64,000 nucleotides of DNA from Leifsonia williamsii (GTDB lineage Bacteria; Actinomycetota; Actinomycetes; Actinomycetales; Microbacteriaceae). The first letter of the stretch is position 1; each line of letters begins with the position of its first letter. The notes under the pieces were generated by a model. That model had not been told where the DNA came from. It made no database searches and saw only the letters and a program-made list of their open reading frames with translations. Positions 7,833 to 16,183 of this stretch are shown here, one piece after another. The translations under genes were made by a program, and so were the position numbers. Location of the stretch: the NCBI RefSeq assembly GCF_030433685.1, contig NZ_JAROCF010000001.1, forward strand, positions 2,542,001 to 2,606,000. Direction: 5' to 3'.

Positions 7833-10800
7833 GCAGGCTGGGCGCGGCGTGGTCGTGGGTCGCCGGGCACAAGTCCGTCGCCGCGACCGCGGTCTCCGGG
7901 ACGGTGGTCGCCGCGCTGGTCGCGACGCTGGCCGTCGTCTCCGGCGGCTACAGCGCCCAGCACATGATGCTCGACGACGCCGCGGTCTGGGTCGCCAGCG
8001 ACGCCAAGAAGTCGCTCGGCCGCGCCAACACCGAGATTGAGAAGCTCAACTCCGTCGTCGCCGGCACCGGGGAGGCGCTGGACGTCGTGCAGGACGGCGA
8101 GAACGTGCTCCTGCTCGACCGGGAGGCCAGCACGGTCGCCGCCGTCGACCCCGCGACGGCGGAGGCGGGCAAGTCCGTCGCACTGCCGCCGCGGTCGCCG
8201 CAGGTCGCGGTCGCCGGCGATCACGTCGCCCTCCTGTCGCAGACGACGGGCCAGCTCTGGCTCACCACGATGGACCAGCTCGACCAGTACAACTCCGGGT
8301 CTGCGGCGACGATCGACCTCGGCGGTCGGGCTGTCGCGGCGCTCGACCCGTCCGGCGTGCTGTTCGCCTACCAGCCGGGAACGCGCTCGGTGGTGCGCAT
8401 CGACCTCACCGGTCCCGACCCGGCGACCACGACCCACAAGGTGCCGACGACGGGAGAGGGGGAGGATGTCGCCATCACCTCCGTCGCGGGGCACTGGGCG
8501 GTCTTCGACCCGGCCGAGCGGACGCTGTGGCTCGACGGACGCACCGTGAGCCTCGGCCGCCAGCTGGAGGGCGCCTCCGACATCGTGCTGCAGCAGCCGG
8601 CGGCGACCGGCTCGGCCGTCTGGCTCGCGGCGAGCACGGGTCTCGTGCGGGTTCCGCTCGACGGCTCGGACCCGAGCCGCCCGGTGACGGGAGCCTCCGG
8701 GGCTCCCGCAGCACCGGTCACGGTCGCGGGCTGCACGTACGCGGCCTGGACGGGCGGCGCGGTGTGGAGCTCGTGCGGCGGCGATGGCAAGGGGGCGCAG
8801 AGCACGCTCGAGAAGGTGCCGGGCGGGGCGCAGCTCGCGTTCCGCGTCAACCGCCAGCGGGCCGTGCTCAACGACGCGCGGTCCGGCGTCTCGTGGGCCG
8901 TGCAGAGCGGCAACACCCGCATCGACAACTGGGACGAGCTGGTCTCGAAGAAGACCACGCAGGAGCTCGTCGACCAGTCGAAGACCGACAGCGCTCCGCA
9001 GTACGAGAAGCAGGAGGAGCCTCCCGTCGCCGTCGACGACGCGTTCGGCGCCCGGCCGGGTCGCGTCACTCCGCTGCCGGTGCTGCTCAACGACTACGAC
9101 GCCAACGGCGACGTGCTGACGATCGACTCGTTCACCGCCGTGCCGGAGGAGCAGGGCACGATCGAGCTGACGAACGCCGACCAGCAGCTGCAGATCTCGC
9201 TGCCGGAGACGGCGACCGGCACCATCGACTTCGACTACACCATCTCGGACGGCCGCGGCGGGACCGCGACGGCGCACGTCACGGTGACCGTGCGGGCGCC
9301 CGGCGAGAACGCGCCCCCGGTGTGCGTGCGCAACGCGAAGGCCGTCGTGCAGACCGGCGGCCGCGTCACCACCGCCGTGCTCGGCGACTGCTACGACCCG
9401 GACGGCGACTCGTTCTACCTGGCCGGAGCGAGCATCCCCGCGCCCGATCTCGTCACCTTCACGCCGCAGGGCCAGGTCGCCTACTCGGACCACGGCGACG
9501 GCGGCTCCGTCAAGGACGTGTCCCTCGTGCTCTCCGACGGACTGGCCGAGGGGACGGGCCTGCTCGCGGTGACGGTGCGGCCGCCCGGCCAGGTGCCGAT
9601 CATCGCCGACCCGTTCGCCGTGCAGGCGTACGAGGGGCAGGAGGTCACGGTCCGCCCGCTCGACCACGTGCGCGGCGGCAACGGCACCGTGCGGCTGAGC
9701 ACGGTCCCGACCAAGGCCGACGCCACGCTCACGCCGGACTACCAGGGCGGCACGTTCCGGTTCGAGTCCGACCAGCCGGGGACCCACAACATCGAGTACT
9801 CGGTCACCGACGGCGTGGTGACGGCCACCGGACTCGTGCGCGTGGAGGTGAAGGCGCCCCCAGGGGCGAAGACCGCCCCGATCGCGGTGCCGCACACGGC
9901 CTTCATCCGCGAGCAGTCCAGCCAGGACGTGGACGTGCTCTCGACCGACATCGACCCGTCCGGCGGTGTTCTGCTCGTCACAGGCGTGACGCCGCCCGAC
10001 GCGTCGTCGGGCGTGTCGGTGCAGGCGCTGCAGCAGCGCACCCTCCGCGTCACCCTCGGCCGGCCGCTCGCCGGCCCCGTCGACTTCCACTACCGGCTCA
10101 GCAACGGGCTGGCCGACACGATCGGCACGGTCACGATCGTGCAGCTCCCGCCCCTCGCCGTGCACCAGCCGCCCATTGCGGCGCCGGACGCGATCGCGGT
10201 GCGCGTGGACGACGTGGTCGACATCCCGGTGCTGGCCAACGACGTGCAGCCCGACGGCGACGAGCTGACGCTCGACCCGACGCTCGCGACGCCGCTGCCG
10301 GCCGGAGCGGGACTGCTGTTCGCGAGCGGCGACCAGCTGCGCTACCTCGCCCCCTCGAAGCCGGGCAACTACACCGCCGCGTACCGGGTGAACGGCGAGG
10401 ACGGCCAGTGGGCCACCGCCGAGGTCACCATCGCGGTGCGCGAGCGCGACGCGGCCACCAACAACCCGCCGGTGCCGAAGACGGTGACCGCCCGGGTGCT
10501 GGCCGGCGACGTCGTACGCGTCACCGTGCCGCTGTCCGGGATCGACCCCGACGGGGACTCCGTCCAGTTCATCGGTCAGGAGACCAACCCGCAGAAGGGC
10601 GCCGTCGTCGCGTCGGGTCCGGACTGGATGGACTTCCAGGCGGGGGACTACGCGGCAGGGACCGACACCTTCTCGTACGCGGTGGTCGACGCCCTGGGCG
10701 CGCGGGCCACCGGCACGGTCCGCGTGGGCATCGCGCCGCACGTCGAGGGCGCGCGCAACCCCGTCGCCGTCGAGGACGACGTGACGGCCCGCCCCGGCAA

Positions 10801-13771
10801 GAAGCTCAGCGTGCAGGTGCTCGCCAACGACAGCGACCCCGACGGCAGCCCGCTCACGGTGAGCGGGGTGACGCCGCTCGAGGGCACGGCGAAGGCGAAG
10901 GTCATCGGCGATCTGGTGCAGGTGAGCACCCCCGAGGCCGAGGGCACCTACGGATTCCTCTACAGCATCCAGAACGCGCGGGGAGGGACGAGCCAGGCGT
11001 TCCTCCGCGTGACGGTCAGCAAGAACGCGCCGCCCGCGCGGCCGGTGGTCGACGACACGACGCTCGGGCTGTCGGACATCCTCGGCAAGGAGCATGTCGA
11101 CGTCAACGTGCTGGCGAACGTCTTCTTCGCCGACGGCGCGGTGTCTTCGCTGAAGCTGTCGCTGGTGCAGGGGTACGGCTCGGGCGCCAAGGTGACGGCC
11201 GACAAACGCGTGCGCGTGGCGATCGCGGCGGACAGCCAGATCATCCCGTTCCGGGTCGCCAACCCCGAGGACGAGTCGATCGTGGCGTACGGCTTCGTGC
11301 GCGTCCCCGGGTACGACGACGCTCTGCCGCAGCTGAAGCGCGGAGCGCCGGCGCTGACCGTCGTCAGCGAGAAGACGCTGACCATCCACCTCAACGACTA
11401 CATCGTCGCGGTCGGCGGCCGGAAGGTGCGCCTGACGGATGCGGCGACCGTGCGCGCGACGCACGCCGACGGCGGCGACCTCGTGGTGAACAGCGACACC
11501 CTGCAGTACACGTCGTCGGCGCGCTACTTCGGCCCCGCCTCCATCTCGTTCCAGGTGACCGACGGCACGAGCGCCAACGATCCCAAGGGCAACGTCGCGA
11601 CCATCGTGCTGCCCATCGACGTCACGGCGCGCGAGAACCAGCCGCCCGTGTTCACCGGCGCGCTGATCGACTTCGAGCCGGGGCAGTCCAAGACCGTCGA
11701 CCTGGCGAAGCTGACCCGTTACCCATACGCGCAGGACCAGGACGAGCTGCAGTACAGCATCCAGGAGCCGCGTCCGCAGGGCGTCACGCTCGCCCTCAAC
11801 GGGCAGAAGCTCACCGTCACCGTCGCCGCCGGCACCGCGAAGGGGGCCCGACCGTCGATCGCGATCGGTGTGAAGGATGCGGTCAACCCCGGTCAGGCCG
11901 GGCGGATCGACGTGAACGTGGTGCCGTCCACCCGGCCGCTCCCGAGCCCGCAGTCGGATCGGGTGATCGCTCCGCGCGGCAAGACGAGCACCGTCGACGT
12001 GCTGGCCAACGACCAGGCCACCAACCCGTTCCCGGGCAAGCCGCTGCGCGTGGTCGCGGTCCGCGCGGCCAGCGGGGGCCTGCCCGACGGCGTGAGCGTC
12101 ACGCCGAGCGCGGACAACGCCACGCTGTCGATCACGGTGTCGCCGACCGCGGCGCCTGCCGACGCCACGCTGCAGTACGAGGTCGCCGACGCGACCGGCG
12201 ACGCCGACCGCTACACCTGGGGCACCGTCGTGGTGTCCGTGCAGGACCGGCCGGCTCCGGTCTCGAACGTCCAGATCGGTGCGATCGGCGACCGCAGCCT
12301 CGCGCTGAGCTGGGTGCCGGGCGCCTTCAACAACTCGCCGATCACCGGGTTCGACGTGACCATGGCCTCCGCGGCCTCCGGCGCGGTGCTGTCGACGACC
12401 GAGTGCTCGACGACCACGTGCACGATCCAGACGCCGGGCAACGGCCCGGAGAACGCGGTGACGCTCACGGTGCGCGCGAAGAACGCGCTCGGCGCCTCCG
12501 ACCCGACCTCCTACGCCGAGCCGGTGTGGTCGGACGTCGTGCCGAACGCGCCGGCGGCCGTCGGCTCCACGCCGCTCGATCACGGGCTGCGCATCACCTG
12601 GACCAAGCCGGCCGAGGCCCCCGGCGCCAGCGCGATCACCTCGTACTGGGTGACCCTGGGCGGCGTGACCAACTCGCTGCAGGTATCCGGAGCGGACCCG
12701 GTCGGCACACCCTACTCGCTGTCGATCTCCGACGCGGGCATTGCGAACGGCGCCTCCATCGGCTTCGCGGTCTCGTCGCGGAACGGCTTCTACCAGGGCC
12801 GCACGACATGGAACCAGACCCAGGGGAGCGGCGTCCCCGCCGGCGCGCCGCTCACGACGGGCGTGGCCCCGGTCGCGACGCCGAGCGAGCAGGACGGGAC
12901 CACGGCCACGCTCAGCTGGTCGGGGGTCTTCAGCGACAACGGCAAGCCGGTCACCGACTACTTCGCCGCGGTGTTCCAGGGCGGGGCGATCCCCAACTGC
13001 ACCGTGACCGGGGTGGAGGACGGCGCCCCGGTGCTGCGCCACGACCCGCTCTCCGGCTCGTTCAAGCAGGTCCAGGGCGGGCAGGTCCAGTTCTCGGGTC
13101 TCCAGCCGAACCAGACCTACGGCTTCGCGGTGTACGCGTACAACGGGCAGGGCTGCACGCGCAGCTCCGTCAGCACCGCGACGGTGCGGCAGGCGCCGGG
13201 CGGGGTGACCGGCGTGGTCGTCACGACCCCGGCGCAGCGAAACGGCGAGAGCACCTACGACTTCCAGGTCGACGTCAACTACCGGCACGGCAGCGGGAAC
13301 AGGCCGGTCATCGACTACTCGCTGGTCCTGCCGGACGGCTCCACCGAGCCAGGGCGCTTCAACAACACGACGAGCGGCCTGGCGTCCGGCCAGAACGGCT
13401 CCCACTACGGCGTGCCCCTGCAGATCCGCATCGACAGGATCTGTGAGACGTATCCCGACGGGTCGCAGCTGTGCTCGACTCCCGGCTTCACCCAGAAGCT
13501 CGGCGTGGCGGTGAGCACGGAGATCGGCGGCACGCGGTACGACCCCGCCACGCGCACCTTCACGTGGACGTCGTGGCCGACCGGTTCGGGCTACAGCAGT
13601 GTCACCTACAGCTGCGACGGCGGCGTGACGACCGCACCGATGCCGGCCGTCGGCCAGACGGCGTCCTGCGTCGCTCCGGAGGACGTGCTCAGCCCGGAGC
13701 TGCAGGTGCGCGTGATGGTGGACGGCGACGAGTACACGCAGACATATCCCGCTTCCGGCATGGCGGGATGA
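7829..13771 (+). CDS. Giant surface protein: beta-propeller-like, Ig/cadherin-like repeats, Fn3 domains
   Basis: A 1980-residue protein anchored by one N-terminal helix (about 16-38). Residues about 45-390 read like a beta-propeller, with repeats of 'VAAVDPATAEAGKSV' and 'VVRIDLTGPDP' type. Residues about 397-1470 hold about eleven tandem Ig/cadherin-like (Tandem-95 type) units, each opening like 'PVAVDDAFGARPGRVTPLPV' and several with Asp-rich, Ca-binding-looking loops (YDANGD, IDPDGDS, NDSDPDGSP). Residues about 1475-1980 hold three or four Fn3 domains. There is no LPXTG motif and no C-terminal anchor. Start GTG 7829 overlaps the kinase stop. It corresponds in position and Fn3 content to the FN3 protein of the bifidobacterial PFNA operon but is dominated by other repeats. 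Function is inferred as a cell-surface sensor or adhesin. Confidence 0.9.
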   Translation: MSRLGAAWSWVAGHKSVAATAVSGTVVAALVATLAVVSGGYSAQHMMLDDAAVWVASDAKKSLGRANTEIEKLNSVVAGTGEALDVVQDGENVLLLDREASTVAAVDPATAEAGKSVALPPRSPQVAVAGDHVALLSQTTGQLWLTTMDQLDQYNSGSAATIDLGGRAVAALDPSGVLFAYQPGTRSVVRIDLTGPDPATTTHKVPTTGEGEDVAITSVAGHWAVFDPAERTLWLDGRTVSLGRQLEGASDIVLQQPAATGSAVWLAASTGLVRVPLDGSDPSRPVTGASGAPAAPVTVAGCTYAAWTGGAVWSSCGGDGKGAQSTLEKVPGGAQLAFRVNRQRAVLNDARSGVSWAVQSGNTRIDNWDELVSKKTTQELVDQSKTDSAPQYEKQEEPPVAVDDAFGARPGRVTPLPVLLNDYDANGDVLTIDSFTAVPEEQGTIELTNADQQLQISLPETATGTIDFDYTISDGRGGTATAHVTVTVRAPGENAPPVCVRNAKAVVQTGGRVTTAVLGDCYDPDGDSFYLAGASIPAPDLVTFTPQGQVAYSDHGDGGSVKDVSLVLSDGLAEGTGLLAVTVRPPGQVPIIADPFAVQAYEGQEVTVRPLDHVRGGNGTVRLSTVPTKADATLTPDYQGGTFRFESDQPGTHNIEYSVTDGVVTATGLVRVEVKAPPGAKTAPIAVPHTAFIREQSSQDVDVLSTDIDPSGGVLLVTGVTPPDASSGVSVQALQQRTLRVTLGRPLAGPVDFHYRLSNGLADTIGTVTIVQLPPLAVHQPPIAAPDAIAVRVDDVVDIPVLANDVQPDGDELTLDPTLATPLPAGAGLLFASGDQLRYLAPSKPGNYTAAYRVNGEDGQWATAEVTIAVRERDAATNNPPVPKTVTARVLAGDVVRVTVPLSGIDPDGDSVQFIGQETNPQKGAVVASGPDWMDFQAGDYAAGTDTFSYAVVDALGARATGTVRVGIAPHVEGARNPVAVEDDVTARPGKKLSVQVLANDSDPDGSPLTVSGVTPLEGTAKAKVIGDLVQVSTPEAEGTYGFLYSIQNARGGTSQAFLRVTVSKNAPPARPVVDDTTLGLSDILGKEHVDVNVLANVFFADGAVSSLKLSLVQGYGSGAKVTADKRVRVAIAADSQIIPFRVANPEDESIVAYGFVRVPGYDDALPQLKRGAPALTVVSEKTLTIHLNDYIVAVGGRKVRLTDAATVRATHADGGDLVVNSDTLQYTSSARYFGPASISFQVTDGTSANDPKGNVATIVLPIDVTARENQPPVFTGALIDFEPGQSKTVDLAKLTRYPYAQDQDELQYSIQEPRPQGVTLALNGQKLTVTVAAGTAKGARPSIAIGVKDAVNPGQAGRIDVNVVPSTRPLPSPQSDRVIAPRGKTSTVDVLANDQATNPFPGKPLRVVAVRAASGGLPDGVSVTPSADNATLSITVSPTAAPADATLQYEVADATGDADRYTWGTVVVSVQDRPAPVSNVQIGAIGDRSLALSWVPGAFNNSPITGFDVTMASAASGAVLSTTECSTTTCTIQTPGNGPENAVTLTVRAKNALGASDPTSYAEPVWSDVVPNAPAAVGSTPLDHGLRITWTKPAEAPGASAITSYWVTLGGVTNSLQVSGADPVGTPYSLSISDAGIANGASIGFAVSSRNGFYQGRTTWNQTQGSGVPAGAPLTTGVAPVATPSEQDGTTATLSWSGVFSDNGKPVTDYFAAVFQGGAIPNCTVTGVEDGAPVLRHDPLSGSFKQVQGGQVQFSGLQPNQTYGFAVYAYNGQGCTRSSVSTATVRQAPGGVTGVVVTTPAQRNGESTYDFQVDVNYRHGSGNRPVIDYSLVLPDGSTEPGRFNNTTSGLASGQNGSHYGVPLQIRIDRICETYPDGSQLCSTPGFTQKLGVAVSTEIGGTRYDPATRTFTWTSWPTGSGYSSVTYSCDGGVTTAPMPAVGQTASCVAPEDVLSPELQVRVMVDGDEYTQTYPASGMAG

Positions 13772-13782
13772 TGGCCCGCCAT
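13760..13782. promoter_or_regulatory. Hairpin wrapped around the giant-gene stop codon
   Basis: ATGGCGGG (13760-13767) pairs with CCCGCCAT (13775-13782) around the TGA at 13769-13771. No T-run follows. It could lower transcription or protect RNA ends between the giant gene and the moxR group, the only loose junction (103 bp) within the second transcription unit. Confidence 0.5.
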
Positions 13783-13874
13783 ACTGTCGGAGGGGGAACC
13801 CGAGCCTCCCGACCGCAACGCCCCGACCGAACCCACCCGCATTCCGCACCCGACCGACTCCGAGGAGCCGCAGC

Positions 13875-14846
13875 ATGACGATGACCCCCGAGCAGGCCAG
13901 CTGGTTCTCGGGCGTGTTCGACCGCCTGGTGCAGAACATCGACCGCGTCCTGCTGGGCAAGACCCACGTCATCCGGCTCGCGCTGACCGCGATGCTGAGC
14001 GAGGGCCACCTGCTGCTCGAGGACTACCCGGGCACCGGCAAGACCTCCCTCGCCCGGGCCATCGCCGAGAGCGTGCGCGGCACCACCAACCGGGTGCAGT
14101 TCACGCCCGACCTGCTGCCCGGCGACATCACCGGGGTCAACATCTACGACCAGCGGACCGGCGCCTTCGAGTTCCACCGCGGCCCGATCTTCGCCAACAT
14201 CGTGCTCGCCGACGAGATCAACCGGGCGAGCCCGAAAACGCAGTCGGCGCTGCTGGAGGTGATGGAGGAGCAGCAGGTGACCGTCGACGGCGTGCGCCAT
14301 CCGGTGGGCGCGCCGTTCATGGTGATCGCCACGCAGAACCCGATCGAGCAGGCCGGCACCTACCGGCTGCCGGAGGCGCAGCTCGACCGGTTCCTCATGA
14401 AGGCGTCGATCGGCTACCCCGACCACGAGGCGACGCTGCGCATCCTCGAAGGCGCGGAGCGCCGGGCGCACGAGGTCGTGGTGCCGGAGGTCGTCTCGGC
14501 GGCGACGGTCGTCGAGATGGCGACGATGGCGCGCGGCGCTCACGTCGACCCGACGATCAACGACTACGTCTCGCGGCTCGTGGAGGCCAGCCGCGACGCC
14601 GACGAGATCCGCCTGGGCGTCAGCGTCCGCGGGGCGCTCGCCCTGGTCCGTGCGGCGAAGACGCTCGCCGCCGCCTCCGGCCGTTACTACGTGACCCCCG
14701 ACGACGTGAAAGCGCTGGCCGAGCCGGTGCTCGCCCACCGACTGGTGCTCGACCCCGAGGCGGAGTTCGAGGGCGTCACCGCCTCGAGCATCGTGGGCCA
14801 GCTGCTGATCGAGGTGCCGCCGCCGAGCGATCGGGCCGCCGTGTGA
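13875..14846 (+). CDS. MoxR-family AAA+ ATPase
   Basis: A 323-residue MoxR ATPase. Walker A is GTGKTS (53-58), Walker B 'LADEINRA' (111-118), sensor 1 is in 'MVIATQNPIEQAGTYRLPEAQLDRF', and the C-terminal lid domain is present. MoxR proteins act as chaperone-like ATPases, usually with a VWA or DUF58 partner encoded next door, as here. The gene has GAGGAG ahead of its ATG and its stop overlaps the DUF58 start (GTGA). In this locus it is inferred to help mature or insert the giant surface protein or the transglutaminase-like partner. Confidence 0.95.
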   Translation: MTMTPEQASWFSGVFDRLVQNIDRVLLGKTHVIRLALTAMLSEGHLLLEDYPGTGKTSLARAIAESVRGTTNRVQFTPDLLPGDITGVNIYDQRTGAFEFHRGPIFANIVLADEINRASPKTQSALLEVMEEQQVTVDGVRHPVGAPFMVIATQNPIEQAGTYRLPEAQLDRFLMKASIGYPDHEATLRILEGAERRAHEVVVPEVVSAATVVEMATMARGAHVDPTINDYVSRLVEASRDADEIRLGVSVRGALALVRAAKTLAAASGRYYVTPDDVKALAEPVLAHRLVLDPEAEFEGVTASSIVGQLLIEVPPPSDRAAV

Positions 14847-16183
14847 CCACGGTCACCCGGACGCAGGCGGAGCTCACCAACGCGCGGGCCCGCATCGTCG
14901 GCGAGCGCGAAGGCGTCCTCGCCGACGCGATCGTCTGGACCGTCCGGACGAGCGCGGTGGTCGGCCATGCGGTCGCGCGCGTGGCGCGCCGGGTGAGCGG
15001 CGTCGTCACGCCGCTGGGCTGGGCCATGGCGCTCCTCACGGTCCTCGCGCTCGTCGCCGGGTACGTCTTCGGCTGGGTGGAGGCGGTGGTGCTCGGCTGG
15101 GCGGCCCTCGCGCTGCTGATCATCGCGTCGGGTTACCTCGCCGGCCGCCTCGCGTACAACGTGCGGCTGTCCCTCCCCGCCAACCGGGTCGTCGTCGGCG
15201 ACCGCGCCCCGGGCGGCGTGGCGGTCCGCAACCCGCTGCGCCGCCGCCTTCCCGGCGTGCGCGTCGAGGTCCCGGTCGGCCACGGCCTCGCCGAGTTCGC
15301 CGCGCCGTCGCTGGGCGCGGGGGAGGAGCACGCCGACGTCTTCGTCGTGCCGACGCAGCGCCGCGGCATCGTGCCGATCGGCCCCGTGCGCACCGTGCGC
15401 GCCGATCCGATCGGGCTGCTGCGGCGCGAGGTGGTGTGGGCGGAGTCGCTCGATCTGTTCGTGCACCCCCGCATCATCGCGATCCCGAGCATGAGCACGG
15501 GGTTCGTGCGCGACCTGGAGGGGGCGCCGACCCGCGACCTCACCTCCAGCGACATCGCCTTCCACGCCCTTCGCGAGTACCAGCCTGGGGACGAGCGGCG
15601 CTACATCCACTGGAAGAGCACGGCGAAGACCGGCAGCTACATGGTGCGCCAGTTCGAGGAGACGCGCCGCAGTCACCTGCTCGTCGCGCTCAGCCTGTCC
15701 GAGGCCGACTACGCGACGGACGAGGAGTTCGAGATCGCCGTGAGCGTCGCCGGGTCGCTCGGCGTCCGCGCGATGCTCGACGCGCGCACCGTGTCGGTGG
15801 TCGCGAGCGCCGAGACGCCCGAGTTCGCCAAGCGGATGGTGTTCAGCTCGCGCCGGCTGCGCACCGTCAACCGGGGCTCCCTGCTCGACGACCTCTCCGG
15901 CGTGGAGCGTGCCACCGCGGCTCTGCGACTGCCCGAGCTGGCACAGGTGGCGGCGGAGGACGCGGCCGGCATCTCCATCGCCTTCCTGGTGTGCGGCTCG
16001 ACGTCGACGCCGGCCCAGCTGCGTGCGGCCGCCTCGCACTTCCCGCTCGGCGTCGACGTCGTCGCGATCGTGTGCGACGAGAATGCCGTGCCATCGCTTC
16101 GGCGGGTCGCCGACCTGAGCGTGCTGACCATCGGCTACCTGGAGGACCTCCAGCGGAGCCTGGCGAAACGGCTCGCGACATGA
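14843..16183 (+). CDS. DUF58 domain membrane protein
   Basis: A 446-residue protein with a hydrophobic N-terminal pair of helices (about 50-110) and a DUF58 domain. The family signature is 'RRYIHWKSTAKTGSYMVRQFEE' at about 252, followed by a VWA-like C-terminal part. DUF58 proteins are partners of MoxR ATPases and commonly of TgpA-type transglutaminases. The GTG start overlaps the moxR stop and its own stop overlaps the next ATG (ATGA), giving a rigid three-gene cassette. The biochemical activity of the family is not established. Confidence 0.92.
   Translation: MTTVTRTQAELTNARARIVGEREGVLADAIVWTVRTSAVVGHAVARVARRVSGVVTPLGWAMALLTVLALVAGYVFGWVEAVVLGWAALALLIIASGYLAGRLAYNVRLSLPANRVVVGDRAPGGVAVRNPLRRRLPGVRVEVPVGHGLAEFAAPSLGAGEEHADVFVVPTQRRGIVPIGPVRTVRADPIGLLRREVVWAESLDLFVHPRIIAIPSMSTGFVRDLEGAPTRDLTSSDIAFHALREYQPGDERRYIHWKSTAKTGSYMVRQFEETRRSHLLVALSLSEADYATDEEFEIAVSVAGSLGVRAMLDARTVSVVASAETPEFAKRMVFSSRRLRTVNRGSLLDDLSGVERATAALRLPELAQVAAEDAAGISIAFLVCGSTSTPAQLRAAASHFPLGVDVVAIVCDENAVPSLRRVADLSVLTIGYLEDLQRSLAKRLAT

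Noticed and set aside
8527..13446. Long plus-strand frame inside the giant gene
   Set aside because: It is an offset frame of the same DNA with Arg/Gly-rich nonsense sequence; the 7829 frame has clear Ig-like and Fn3 repeats.
7667..13972. A 2100-codon open frame antisense to the giant surface gene
   Set aside because: It has Arg/His/Val-dominated composition, no domain features, and mirrors the GC-rich third positions of the true gene. Similar antisense frames at 471-4148, 653-4072 and 59012-61630 were rejected for the same reason.
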